Below are positions 33,037-44,451 of a stretch of DNA of 64,000 nucleotides, one piece after another. The stretch comes from RHKX01 sp963745755. GTDB lineage: Bacteria > Actinomycetota > Thermoleophilia > Solirubrobacterales > 70-9. Where the stretch lies: contig CAVUYP010000001.1 in NCBI GenBank assembly GCA_963745755.1, positions 2,418,001 through 2,482,000 of the forward strand. Reading direction: 5' to 3'. The notes under the pieces are model-generated. The model did not search any database and was not told the DNA's origin. It worked only from the letters and a program-made list of their open reading frames with translations. How positions within the stretch are numbered: the stretch's first letter is position 1; every line of letters starts with the position of its first letter. A program made the position numbers and the translations under genes.

Positions 33037-33148
33037 CACGCGTCGCTCGCGATGCAGTCGGTGGCTGCTCGGGGCGACGCTCCACACGCAATGGAGACCC
33101 GGCCCACATAGACAGCTCTCGGGCACGCACTACGCAGAGAGTTCGTCT

Positions 33149-33168
33149 GGGCCCGCAAGGGCCTTTTC
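33149..33168 (+). terminator. GNRA-loop hairpin with T-tract in the fusA leader
   Basis: GGCCC-GCAA-GGGCC (33150-33163) followed directly by TTTTCT: an ideal small intrinsic terminator, 85 bases before the fusA ATG and about 105 after the predicted start. It could attenuate fusA transcription. The rest of the 299-base gap (32950-33248) holds the promoter above and no gene. Confidence 0.6.
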
Positions 33169-33248
33169 TATGCCCTGAGCCGAACCGACAGACGAATCTT
33201 CATTCCCCCGCCCGCGGGCGGCCTACCGACTAGGACAGCAAGAACCTC

Positions 33249-35357
<2,109 letters not shown>

Positions 35358-35484
35358 CCTTTTCACTTATATTGGGCCGGTTGGCCGGAACTCCGGTACA
35401 CGGCTGCGCCCGACACCAAGCCTAGACAGCCCCCAAGACGTAAACGATCGGGACAGCCCCGAGAGAGGAACACGAGAGAGAAAG

Positions 35485-36672
<1,188 letters not shown>

Positions 36673-36841
36673 CGAGTAACGCGTACGAGTAATCAGCGCC
36701 GGCCCGCCGGTCGGCTGCAAGGACATACGACCCCGGGGCGCCGCCCCCCGACCCCGCGACCAGGTCGTGGCGACGGATGCGGCGCCCCGGTCGCGCCCCC
36801 ACCGCAAGAAGCAGAGACAGAAAGAAGCAAGGAACCAACAG

Positions 36842-37162
36842 GTGTCAACGATCACCGCAAGCAAGATCAGGATCCGGCTCAAGGCGTACGACCACGACGC
36901 CATCGACCGGGCCGCCAGCGAGATCGTCGAGACGGCTCAGCGCACCGGCGCGACCGTTTCGGGACCCATCCCCCTGCCCACTTCCAAGAACGTCTACTGC
37001 GTGATCCGCTCGCCGTTCAAGGACAAGGACTCGCGCGAGCACTTCGAGATCCGCACTCACAAGCGGCTGATCGACATCAACGACCCGACCCCGAAGACGA
37101 TCGACGAGCTGCAGCGGATCGAGAACCTGCCCGCCGGCGTCGACGTGGAGATCCGTCTCTAA
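36842..37162 (+). CDS. rpsJ: 30S ribosomal protein S10
   Basis: A 106-residue S10, the first gene of the S10-spc cluster. GTG 36842 (VSTITASKIRIRLKAYDHD) is chosen because the family begins there; the frame stays open upstream to 36767 but that stretch is not conserved. LPTSKNVYCVIRSPFKDKDS and FEIRTHKRLIDI are diagnostic. S10 also acts with NusB in antitermination. Confidence 0.96.
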   Translation: MSTITASKIRIRLKAYDHDAIDRAASEIVETAQRTGATVSGPIPLPTSKNVYCVIRSPFKDKDSREHFEIRTHKRLIDINDPTPKTIDELQRIENLPAGVDVEIRL

Positions 37163-37166
37163 GCCA

Positions 37167-37784
37167 ATGCCAGCCATCCTCGGAAAGAAAGTCGGAATGA
37201 CCCAGCTGTTCGCCGAGGACGGCGAGAGCGTGCCCGTGACCGTGATCGAGGCGGCCCCGAACCGGGTCACCGCGGTCCGGACCGAGGACACCGACGGCTA
37301 CACGGCCGTGCAGCTCGGCTGGGACGAGGTCGCCGAGCGCAAGTTGACCAAGCCCGAGATCGGCCACCTCGCGAAGACCGAGGCGCCGCCGCTCCGCCAC
37401 CTGGTCGAGTTCCGCGACTTCGACGGCGAGGTCGAGCTCGGCGGCGAGGTCACGGTCGGCGAGTTCGAGCCGGGCCAGAAGGTCAAGGTCTCGGCCGTCT
37501 CGATCGGCAAGGGCTTCCAGGGGACGATCAAGCGTCACAACTTCGGCCGCGGACCGGCCAGCCACGGCTCCCACAACGTCCGCGCCCCCGGCTCGATCGG
37601 CGCCAGCGCCGATCCCGCCCGCGTCTTCAAGGGTCAGAAGATGCCCGGCCGGATGGGCGGCAAGCGAGTCACCCAGCGCGGCCTCGAGGTGTTCCGCGTC
37701 GACTCCGAGCGCAACCTGCTGATGCTGCGCGGCTCGGTCCCGGGTCCGAAGAACGGGACCGTGGAGGTGCGCACCGATGGCTGA
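37167..37784 (+). CDS. rplC: 50S ribosomal protein L3
   Basis: A 205-residue L3 with ILGKKVGMTQLFAEDGE at its start and GFQGTIKRHNFGRGPASHG plus RMGGKRVTQRGLEVFRVD later. It nucleates large-subunit assembly near the peptidyl-transferase centre. Its end overlaps rplD by 8 bases. Confidence 0.97.
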   Translation: MPAILGKKVGMTQLFAEDGESVPVTVIEAAPNRVTAVRTEDTDGYTAVQLGWDEVAERKLTKPEIGHLAKTEAPPLRHLVEFRDFDGEVELGGEVTVGEFEPGQKVKVSAVSIGKGFQGTIKRHNFGRGPASHGSHNVRAPGSIGASADPARVFKGQKMPGRMGGKRVTQRGLEVFRVDSERNLLMLRGSVPGPKNGTVEVRTDG

Positions 37785-38442
37785 GTCCGCGAAGTCCGCG
37801 AAGGCGGCAACGATCGGCAAGCAGGCGAAGTCGGACCTCCCGGCGACCCTGTTCGGCGAGCCCTACAACGAGTCGCTCGTCCACGAGGCGGCGCGCGCCG
37901 ACCTGAACGCGCGGCGCCAGGGCACCCACTCGAGCCTGACCCGGGGCGAGGTCGCGATGACCGGCGCCAAGGCCTGGCGCCAGAAGGGCACCGGCCGCGC
38001 TCGCGTCGGCGCGCTCAGCGTCCCGCACCGCCGCGGCGGCGGCAACGCGTTCGCGACGAAGCCGCGCCACTACACCTTCAAGGTCAACCGCAAGGCGCGG
38101 CGCAAGGCGCTGCGTTCGGCGCTCAGCGTCCACGCCGCCCGCGGCTCGATCGCGGTGCTGCCCGCCGACAGCTTCTCCGAGCCCGCCACCAAGCAGGCGG
38201 CCGAGGGGCTGGCCAAGTGGGGCGCCGAGCTGCCGGCGCTGGTCGTGATCAGCGGCGACGAGGCGGCGGCCGCGAAGAGCTACCGCAACCTGCCCCGCGT
38301 CGCGGTCGTCACCGCCGAGGCGGTCGGCGTCGCCGAGATCATCGGCCACCGCTCGCTGGTCGTCACCGAGGGAGCCCTCGAGGTCCTCGAGAGCCGCGTC
38401 GGCCAGGTCGGGCGTGGCGACGCCGAGGGGAGCGAAGGCTGA
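37777..38442 (+). CDS. rplD: 50S ribosomal protein L4
   Basis: A 221-residue L4 with the tunnel-loop GAKAWRQKGTGRARVGA and HRRGGGNAFATKPRHY. The N-terminus has an extra 15-20 residues (AESAKSAKAATIGKQAK) and the C-terminus is a little longer than usual. Its TGA overlaps the rplW ATG (TGATG). Elsewhere L4 represses the S10 operon; I saw no leader target. Confidence 0.96.
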   Translation: MAESAKSAKAATIGKQAKSDLPATLFGEPYNESLVHEAARADLNARRQGTHSSLTRGEVAMTGAKAWRQKGTGRARVGALSVPHRRGGGNAFATKPRHYTFKVNRKARRKALRSALSVHAARGSIAVLPADSFSEPATKQAAEGLAKWGAELPALVVISGDEAAAAKSYRNLPRVAVVTAEAVGVAEIIGHRSLVVTEGALEVLESRVGQVGRGDAEGSEG

Positions 38443-38732
38443 TGGATCCGCGTCAGGTGATCATCGAGCCGGTCGTCTCCGAGAAGAGCTACGCGCTGAT
38501 GGCGGAGGGCAAGTACACGTTCCGCGTCAACGACCGCGCCCACAAGACCCAGATCAAGCACGCCGTCGCCGAGATCTTCGACGTCGAGGTCGCCCAGGTC
38601 CGGACCTCCCGCGTCCGCTCGAAGCCGAAGCGTCGCGGCATCCACCAGGGCAAGACCCGCGCCTGGAAGAAGGCGATCGTCGAGCTCGCGCCGGGCAACC
38701 AGATCGAGCTGTTCGAGGGAGCGGCGGAGTAG
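38442..38732 (+). CDS. rplW: 50S ribosomal protein L23
   Basis: A 96-residue L23 with VIIEPVVSEKSYALM, YTFRVNDRAHKTQIK and the basic loop RSKPKRRGIHQGKTRAWKKA. It sits at the tunnel exit and binds trigger factor and SRP. ATG 38442 overlaps the rplD stop. Confidence 0.96.
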   Translation: MDPRQVIIEPVVSEKSYALMAEGKYTFRVNDRAHKTQIKHAVAEIFDVEVAQVRTSRVRSKPKRRGIHQGKTRAWKKAIVELAPGNQIELFEGAAE

Positions 38733-38759
38733 CCGCCGAGAAGGATTCAGAACTCAGCC

Positions 38760-39608
38760 ATGCCGATTCGCAAGACCAAACCGACCAGCCCGGGCCGCCG
38801 CTTCGCGACCTACCAGGATCGCTCCGAGGTCACGACCTCGAAGCCGAACAAGAAGCTGACCAAGGGCAAGAAGAGCACCGGAGGCCGCAACGCCTACGGT
38901 CGCGTCACCGCGCGCCATCGCGGTGGCGGCGCCAAGCGCAAGTACCGCCAGATCGACTTCAAGCGGACCAAGGACGGCGTGCCCGCGAAGGTGGCAACGG
39001 TCGAGTACGACCCGAACCGGACCACCTACATCGCGCTGCTGCACTATGCCGACGGCGCCAAGTCCTACATCCTCGCCCCGGCCGGCCTCGAGGTCGGCGA
39101 CACGGTCGCCTCCGGACCCGGTTCCGACATCCGCGCCGGCAACGCGCTCGAGCTCGGCCAGATCCCGACCGGCACCGTCGTCCACAACGTCGAGCTGAAG
39201 CCCGGCCAGGGCGGCCGGATGGGACGCGCCGCCGGCACCGCCATCCAGGTGGTCGCGAAGGAGGGCGAGATGGTCACCCTGCGCCTTCCCTCCTCGGAGA
39301 TGCGGCTGGTCCGCGCCGAGTGCCGGGCGACGATCGGCACGCTCTCCAACGCCGAGCACCAGAACGTCACCGTCGGCAAGGCCGGCCGCAGCCGCCACAA
39401 GGGCAAGCGCCCGCAGAGCCGCGGCATCGCGATGAACCCGGTCGATCACCCGCACGGCGGCGGCGAGGCCCACAAGGGACCCGGCGGCCATCCGAAGACC
39501 CCGTGGGGCAAGCCGACGCTCGGCTACCGGACCCGCAAGAAGAACAAGCAGTCGAGCGCGATGATCGTCCGCGGTCGCCGGCGCGGCAAGAAGAAGGGCG
39601 GCAGATAG
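38760..39608 (+). CDS. rplB: 50S ribosomal protein L2
   Basis: A 282-residue L2 of standard size. VTARHRGGGAKRKYRQIDFK and the peptidyl-transferase-associated GIAMNPVDHPHGGGEA are intact. The C-terminal RGRRRGKKKGG is basic, as usual. It is 27 bases after rplW and 2 before rpsS. Confidence 0.98.
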   Translation: MPIRKTKPTSPGRRFATYQDRSEVTTSKPNKKLTKGKKSTGGRNAYGRVTARHRGGGAKRKYRQIDFKRTKDGVPAKVATVEYDPNRTTYIALLHYADGAKSYILAPAGLEVGDTVASGPGSDIRAGNALELGQIPTGTVVHNVELKPGQGGRMGRAAGTAIQVVAKEGEMVTLRLPSSEMRLVRAECRATIGTLSNAEHQNVTVGKAGRSRHKGKRPQSRGIAMNPVDHPHGGGEAHKGPGGHPKTPWGKPTLGYRTRKKNKQSSAMIVRGRRRGKKKGGR

Positions 39609-39610
39609 CC

Positions 39611-39889
39611 ATGGGACGTTCAACGAAGAAGGGCCCCTACGTCGAGGAGCGACTGATGGCGCGGGTCGAGGCGATGAACAGCTCCGGCACCAAGCAGATG
39701 CTGAAGACCTGGTCGCGGCGATCGACGATCTTCCCGGAGATGGTCGGCCACACGATCGCCGTCCACGACGGCCGCAAGCACGTGCCGGTTTTCGTCTCCG
39801 AGTCGATGGTCGGCCACAAGCTCGGCGAGTTCGCGCCGACCCGCACCTTCCGCGCCCACTCCGGCGCCAGGAAGGGTGAGGATCGCTGA
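39611..39889 (+). CDS. rpsS: 30S ribosomal protein S19
   Basis: A 92-residue S19 starting MGRSTKKGPYVEERLM, with TWSRRSTIFPEMVGHTIAVH and the conserved end APTRTFRAHSG. Its stop shares a base with the rplV start (TGATG at 39887-39891). Contacts the A-site finger in the small-subunit head. Confidence 0.97.
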   Translation: MGRSTKKGPYVEERLMARVEAMNSSGTKQMLKTWSRRSTIFPEMVGHTIAVHDGRKHVPVFVSESMVGHKLGEFAPTRTFRAHSGARKGEDR

Positions 39890-40260
39890 TGGCCACCCGC
39901 ACCGAGACCGACGCTCCGGCGGTCCACGCGAAGGCGCGCTACGTCCGCACCGCACCCCGCAAGGTCCGGGTCGTCGCCGACCAGATCCGCGGCCTCGACG
40001 TCGAGGCCGCGATCGCGCTGCTCAACTTCTCGCCGCGGGGCGCCGCCGTGCCCGTGCTCAAGCTCGTCCGGTCGGCTGCCGCCAACGCCGAGAACAACTT
40101 CGACCTCGATCCCGAGGAGATGCGGATCACCGGCATCTCGGTCGACGAGGGCCCGACGATGCGCCGCTACCGCCCGCGGGCGCGTGGCCGGGCGACCCGG
40201 ATCGAGAAGCGCAGCTGCCACATCAACATCGCCCTGACCCCGATCCCCGACGCCGACTAG
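39889..40260 (+). CDS. rplV: 50S ribosomal protein L22
   Basis: A 123-residue L22. KARYVRTAPRKVRVVADQIR begins the core and RRYRPRARGRATRIEKR forms the tunnel loop. A short Thr/Glu N-terminal addition (ATRTETDAPAVH) precedes the core. It lines the exit tunnel and contributes to macrolide sensitivity; no deletion in the loop is seen. Confidence 0.97.
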   Translation: MATRTETDAPAVHAKARYVRTAPRKVRVVADQIRGLDVEAAIALLNFSPRGAAVPVLKLVRSAAANAENNFDLDPEEMRITGISVDEGPTMRRYRPRARGRATRIEKRSCHINIALTPIPDAD

Positions 40261-40277
40261 AGGAATCAGGACCACCC

Positions 40278-41030
40278 ATGGGACAGAAGATCAACCCCGA
40301 AGGCTTTCGCGTCGGCTACATCCATGACTGGAAGTCGAACTGGTTCGACGAGCGCAACTTCGCCGACGCGCTGGTCGAGGACGTCAACATCCGCGGCCAC
40401 ATCGAGCACAAGCTCGCGCACGCCGGCCTGTCCGACATCGAGATCCGCAAGCAGCGGGGCGAGGTCACCGTCGACATCCACACCGCCCGCCCGGGCATCG
40501 TCATCGGCAAGTCGGGCTCCGAGGTCGACGCGCTGCGCCGCGAGCTCCACCAGATCACCGGCAAGCCGGTCCGCGTCAACATCCGCGAGATCAAGCGCCC
40601 TGAGCTCGACGCGAAGCTGGTCGCCCAGTCGATCGCCGAGCAGCTCGAGGGCAGGGTCGCCTTCCGCCGGGCGATGAAGCGGGCGCTGACCTCGGCGATG
40701 CGCTCCGGCGCCAAGGGCGTCAAGGTTCAGGTCTCCGGCCGCCTCGGCGGCTCCGAGATGGCCCGCACCGAGGGCTACTCCGATGGCCGCGTCCCCCTGC
40801 ACACGCTGCGGGCCGACATCGACTACGGCTTCGTCGAGGCGCGGACGACGACCGGCCGGATCGGCGTCAAGTGCTGGATCAACAAGGGCGAGGTCATGCC
40901 GGAGGGCTACGGCCCCGGGGACAACGAGGAGCTCGGCGGCCGTGGCCGCCGGCCGAGCGAGCGCGGCACCCGCCGGCCCGGCTCCGACGGTCCCGGCGGC
41001 CAGGGCGGTCGCCAGGGAGGTCGCGGCTGA
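40278..41030 (+). CDS. rpsC: 30S ribosomal protein S3
   Basis: A 250-residue S3 with a KH domain (RPGIVIGKSGSEVDALRR) and C-terminal domain (VKVQVSGRLGGSEMARTE, GRIGVKCWINKGE). The last 40 residues are a Gly/Arg-rich disordered tail (GGRGRRPSERGTRRPG and on). Part of the mRNA entry helicase. Its stop overlaps rplP (TGATG). Confidence 0.97.
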   Translation: MGQKINPEGFRVGYIHDWKSNWFDERNFADALVEDVNIRGHIEHKLAHAGLSDIEIRKQRGEVTVDIHTARPGIVIGKSGSEVDALRRELHQITGKPVRVNIREIKRPELDAKLVAQSIAEQLEGRVAFRRAMKRALTSAMRSGAKGVKVQVSGRLGGSEMARTEGYSDGRVPLHTLRADIDYGFVEARTTTGRIGVKCWINKGEVMPEGYGPGDNEELGGRGRRPSERGTRRPGSDGPGGQGGRQGGRG

Positions 41031-41446
41031 TGCTCGCTCCGAAGCGCGTCAAGCACCGCAAGCAGTTCCGAGGCCGGATGCGCGGCTTCTCGAAGGGCGG
41101 CACCCAGGTGGCGTTCGGCGAGTACGGCCTGAAGGCGCTCGATCGCGGTTGGATCACCAACCGCCAGATCGAGGCGGCCCGCGTCGCCATGACCCGCAAG
41201 ATCAAGCGCGGCGGCAAGGTCTGGATCACGATCTTCCCGGACAAGCCGTACACGAAGAAGCCGGCCGAGACGCGGATGGGCAAGGGCAAGGGCAACCCCG
41301 AGGGTTGGGTCGCCGTGGTCAAGCCCGGCCGGGTCATGTTCGAGCTCTCCGGCGTGCCCGAGGAGCTCGCCCGCGAGGCGATGGAGCTGGCCGGCACGAA
41401 GCTTCCGATCAAGACGAAGTTCGTCAGCAAGGGACAGCACCAGTGA
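41030..41446 (+). CDS. rplP: 50S ribosomal protein L16
   Basis: A 138-residue L16 with VKHRKQFRGRMRGFSKGG and the conserved RMGKGKGNPEGWVAVVKPGR. The critical Arg for peptidyl-tRNA placement region is present. Stop TGA at 41444-41446 overlaps the probable rpmC start GTG 41443. Confidence 0.97.
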   Translation: MLAPKRVKHRKQFRGRMRGFSKGGTQVAFGEYGLKALDRGWITNRQIEAARVAMTRKIKRGGKVWITIFPDKPYTKKPAETRMGKGKGNPEGWVAVVKPGRVMFELSGVPEELAREAMELAGTKLPIKTKFVSKGQHQ

Positions 41447-41652
41447 GGGGCTCGGAGGCACATCAGATGGGCGACGCCGAGCTCGTCGAAGCGCTCAAGG
41501 AAGCGCGTCGTGAAGCTTTCAACCTGCGCCTGCGCAACGCCACCGGCGAGTTGGAGAACAGCGCCCGCATCGGCCTCAGCCGACGCGACGTGGCCCGGCT
41601 GCTGACGATCGCGCGCCAGCGGGGAATCGACCTCGAGAAGGAACTGAAGTAG
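41443..41652 (+). CDS. rpmC: 50S ribosomal protein L29
   Basis: A 69-residue L29 if translation starts at GTG 41443, coupled to rplP by a GTGA overlap; an ATG at 41467 would give 61 residues and is the alternative. The core reads ELVEALKEARREAFNLRLRN and SARIGLSRRDVARLLTIARQ, typical of the two-helix hairpin. It helps form the tunnel-exit platform beside L23. Confidence 0.93.
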   Translation: MRGSEAHQMGDAELVEALKEARREAFNLRLRNATGELENSARIGLSRRDVARLLTIARQRGIDLEKELK

Positions 41653-41654
41653 AG

Positions 41655-42317
41655 ATGGCTGAAGAAGAAGAGAAGACGACCGACAGCGAAGAGCCGACCG
41701 AGGCCGCCGAGCAGGCTGCTCCCGAGGCCGAGCAGGAGGCGCCCGCCGCCGACGAGCCGGCCGAGGAGCCCGCTGCCGAGGAGGCCGCCGCCGGTGAGGA
41801 TGCCGGCGCGACCGCCCCTGCCGCCGCGGCTCCCAAGGACGAGCCGGCCGAGCAGCTCTCGCCGAAGGAGCGCCGCCGCCGCAAGCGGTCCGCGCACAGC
41901 GGCGAGGCCGGACCGCAGCTTTCCGGCGAGGAGCGCATCGAGCGCCGCGCCGCCGAGCGCAAGCGCAAGGCCGCCGAGCGCAGCCGCTACCGCAAGGGCC
42001 GCGGTGCCGCCCGTGCCGAGGCCGCCGGCAAGGGGTCGGGCGCCGGCAGCGAGGCGATCGCCCGCGAGCCCGGCAACCCGAAGGTCCGCCAGGGGATCGT
42101 CGTCTCCGACAAGATGGACAAGACGATCACCGTCCGGGTCGAGAGCGCCCGCCGCCACCCGGCCTACGAGAAGGTGATCCGGAGCTCGAAGATGTACCAC
42201 GCTCACGACGAGCGCAACGAGGCCGGCCCGGGCGACACGGTCCGCCTCGTCGAGACGCGGCCGATGTCGAAGACCAAGCACTGGCGTCTGACCGAGATTC
42301 TCGAGAAGGCGAAGTAG
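41655..42317 (+). CDS. rpsQ: 30S ribosomal protein S17 with a 140-residue N-terminal extension
   Basis: A 220-residue S17, over twice the usual 80-90. The normal domain occupies only about 143-220 (VRQGIVVSDKMDKTITVRVE, PGDTVRLVETRPMSKTKHW). Residues 1-68 are Glu/Ala-rich and very acidic; 70-125 are Arg/Lys-rich and probably helical (SPKERRRRKRSAHSGE, ERIERRAAERKRKAAERSR); 126-142 are a Gly/Ala/Ser linker. The extension is in frame with no stop and no shift, and ATG 41655 lies 2 bases after rpmC with no better start inside, so it is likely real. Its location on the ribosome surface near h11 would allow contacts with RNA or other factors; function unknown. Confidence 0.9.
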   Translation: MAEEEEKTTDSEEPTEAAEQAAPEAEQEAPAADEPAEEPAAEEAAAGEDAGATAPAAAAPKDEPAEQLSPKERRRRKRSAHSGEAGPQLSGEERIERRAAERKRKAAERSRYRKGRGAARAEAAGKGSGAGSEAIAREPGNPKVRQGIVVSDKMDKTITVRVESARRHPAYEKVIRSSKMYHAHDERNEAGPGDTVRLVETRPMSKTKHWRLTEILEKAK

Positions 42318-42325
42318 GGCACCCG

Positions 42326-42694
42326 ATGATCCAGCAGGAAAGCCGACTGAAGGTCGCCGACAACTCGGGCGCCCGCGAGATCCTCTGCATCCGGGTCAAG
42401 GGCGGCCACCACCGCCGCTACGCCAGCGTCGGCGACGTCATCACCGCGACCGTCAAGCACGCGACCCCGCGCGGCGGCGTCCGCAAGGGCGAGGTCGTCC
42501 AGGCCGTCGTCGTCCGCACCCGCAAGCAGATCGGCCGCGCCGACGGCACCTACATCGCCTTCGACGAGAACGCCGCGGTGCTGATCGACCCGCAGAACAA
42601 CCCGCGCGGCACCCGCATCTTCGGCCCGGTCGCCCGCGAGCTCCGCGACCGCTCGTTCATGAAGATCGTCTCGCTCGCCCCGGAGGTGCTCTGA
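42326..42694 (+). CDS. rplN: 50S ribosomal protein L14
   Basis: A 122-residue L14 with MIQQESRLKVADNSGAREIL and IAFDENAAVLIDPQNNPRGT, all conserved. Located at the subunit interface near the factor-binding site. Its TGA overlaps the rplX ATG (TGATG). Confidence 0.97.
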   Translation: MIQQESRLKVADNSGAREILCIRVKGGHHRRYASVGDVITATVKHATPRGGVRKGEVVQAVVVRTRKQIGRADGTYIAFDENAAVLIDPQNNPRGTRIFGPVARELRDRSFMKIVSLAPEVL

Positions 42695-43030
42695 TGGCGA
42701 AGGCGATGCGCATACCGAACCGACGATCAGGTCCTGATCACGTCGGGCAAGGACAAGGGCAAGCAGGGCAAGGTGATCCGCGTCGACCCGAAGCGCCGCA
42801 AGGTGTTCGTCGAGGGCGCCAACATCGTCAAGCGCCATCAGCGGCCCCGGTCGATGACCGACGCCCAAACGGGCCAAGCTGGCATCATCGAGAAGGAGGG
42901 GCCGATCGACGTCTCCAACGTCATCCTGGTCGACCCCACCGACAACAAGCCGACCCGCATCGGCGTCCGCGTCGGCGACGACGGCAAGCGGGTGCGCTAC
43001 TCGAAGCGCACCGACAAGGCGATCGACTGA
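42694..43030 (+). CDS. rplX: 50S ribosomal protein L24, frameshifted as read
   Basis: The frame from ATG 42694 (MAKAMRIPN) changes at about 42717-42724; the rest, DDQVLITSGKDKGKQGKVIR, VEGANIVKRHQRPRS and GVRVGDDGKRVRYSKRTD, lies one frame over and ends at 43028-43030. A single extra C in AACCGACGATC restores one protein of about 111 residues. L24 is an assembly initiator, so a true knockout is unlikely; sequencing error is favoured. Confidence 0.88.
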
Positions 43031-43044
43031 GGAACCAGAGACTG

Positions 43045-43851
43045 ATGGAAGCCGCAACCCAGACAGCAGAGAGCGCGACGCCGAGCCAGGCGGCTCCGCC
43101 GGCGCGCCTGCGCGAGCGCTACGAGCGCGAGGTCCTGCCGGCGCTGACCGAGAAGTTCGGCTACTCGACGCCGATGTCGGCGCCGCGCCTGGTCAAGGTC
43201 ACCGTCAACATGGGCATCGGTGAGGCGAGCCGCAGCGGCGGCGTCGTCGACGAGGCGATCGAGGAGTTGGCGACGATCACCGGTCAGCGCCCGAACCTGC
43301 GCCGTGCCCGCAAGTCGATCGCCGCCTTCAAGCTTCGCGAGGGAATGCCGGTCGGCGTCGCCGTGACCCTGCGCAAGGCGCGGATGTGGGAGTTCACCGA
43401 CCGCCTGGTCTCGATCTCGATCCCGCGGATCCGCGACTTCCGTGGCCTCAACCCGCGCTCGTTCGACGGCCGCGGCAACTACACGCTCGGCGTCCGCGAG
43501 CAGCTCATCTTCCCGGAGATCGACTACGACTCGATCAGTGAGACCCGCGGCCTCGACATCACCTTCGCGACCACCGCGCAATCCGACGACGAGGGCTTCG
43601 AGCTGCTGCTCGGGCTCGGCTTCCCGTTCGCGCAGGAGGGTCGTCCGGGCGGCCGCAGCCAGGAGGAGATCGATGCCGAGGAAGAGGAGCATCGCAAGGA
43701 GGAGGCGCGCCTGCGGGCCGAGGCCGAGCAGGCCGCGCTCGAGCAACTCAAGGAAGAGAACCCCGAGGCTTACGAGAAGCCGGAGAGCGACGCCGCCGAG
43801 GGCGACGTAGCTGCCGAGTCCGGCGACAACGACGGAGAAGAAGAGGAGTAG
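43045..43851 (+). CDS. rplE: 50S ribosomal protein L5 with long acidic C-terminal tail
   Basis: A 268-residue L5 against about 180-187 normally. Residues about 21-197 are the usual 5S rRNA-binding protein (VKVTVNMGIGEASRSGG, GQRPNLRRARKSIAAFKLRE, RGLDITFATTAQSDDEG). Residues 198-268 form an acidic helical tail (EEIDAEEEEHRKEEARLRAE, then ESDAAEGDVAAESGDNDG). The frame is clean and the stop abuts the rpsZ ATG, so the tail is genuine rather than a read-through artefact. A 20-residue N-terminal Ala/Thr stretch is also added. Confidence 0.93.
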   Translation: MEAATQTAESATPSQAAPPARLRERYEREVLPALTEKFGYSTPMSAPRLVKVTVNMGIGEASRSGGVVDEAIEELATITGQRPNLRRARKSIAAFKLREGMPVGVAVTLRKARMWEFTDRLVSISIPRIRDFRGLNPRSFDGRGNYTLGVREQLIFPEIDYDSISETRGLDITFATTAQSDDEGFELLLGLGFPFAQEGRPGGRSQEEIDAEEEEHRKEEARLRAEAEQAALEQLKEENPEAYEKPESDAAEGDVAAESGDNDGEEEE

Positions 43852-44037
43852 ATGGCAAAGACGTCACAACGCGTCAAGCAGGCTGCGGGCTCGAAGTTCA
43901 AGGCCCGCAACTACAACCGCTGCCGCAAGTGCGGTCGCTCGCGTGCGGTCTACCGCAAGTTCGGCCTCTGCCGGATCTGCCTGCGCGAGGCCGCCCACAA
44001 GGGCTACGTGCCCGGGATGACGAAGTCGAGCTGGTAG
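43852..44037 (+). CDS. rpsZ: 30S ribosomal protein S14, type Z
   Basis: A 61-residue zinc-binding S14 with C24-x2-C27 and C40-x2-C43 (RCRKCGRS and LCRICLRE). ATG follows the rplE stop with no gap. The zinc form in this spc position is usual in Actinomycetota and Firmicutes and suggests a zinc-free paralog could exist elsewhere. Confidence 0.97.
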   Translation: MAKTSQRVKQAAGSKFKARNYNRCRKCGRSRAVYRKFGLCRICLREAAHKGYVPGMTKSSW

Positions 44038-44041
44038 CCGG

Positions 44042-44437
44042 ATGCTGACCGATCCGATCGCCGATTACCTGACGCGCGTTCGCAACGCGCTCCGCGCCGA
44101 CCATCCCGAGGTCGAGATCCCGGCATCGCGCCTGAAGAAGGAGATGACCCGGATCCTCGTCGAGCAGGGCTACGTGAACGGATTCGAGGTCGAGCCGACC
44201 AAGGTCGGCGAGTCGATCCGGATCCAGCTCAAATACACCGAGGACCGCGACCCGGTCATCCAGGGCATGAAGCGGATCTCGCGACCGGGCCGGCGTCGCT
44301 ACGTCGCCGGCGCCAAGGTCCCGCGCGTGCAGGGTGGGATGGGCACTGCGATCATTTCGACCTCGACCGGCGTGATGACCGGCCACGAGGCCAAGGAGAA
44401 GGGCGTCGGCGGCGAGGTCGTCGCCTACGTCTGGTAA
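44042..44437 (+). CDS. rpsH: 30S ribosomal protein S8
   Basis: A 131-residue S8 with DPIADYLTRVRNALRADH and the conserved C-terminal GIAIISTS-type block, here GTAIISTSTGVMTGHEAKEK. It binds 16S h21 and, in E. coli, represses spc genes. Intact frame. Confidence 0.97.
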   Translation: MLTDPIADYLTRVRNALRADHPEVEIPASRLKKEMTRILVEQGYVNGFEVEPTKVGESIRIQLKYTEDRDPVIQGMKRISRPGRRRYVAGAKVPRVQGGMGTAIISTSTGVMTGHEAKEKGVGGEVVAYVW

Positions 44438-44451
44438 CCGGACCGAAAGCC

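Noticed and set aside
36767..36841. S10 with a 25-residue N-terminal extension
   Set aside because: The frame is open upstream of GTG 36842, but the stretch is unconserved leader-like sequence and the family start matches VSTITASKIRIRL.
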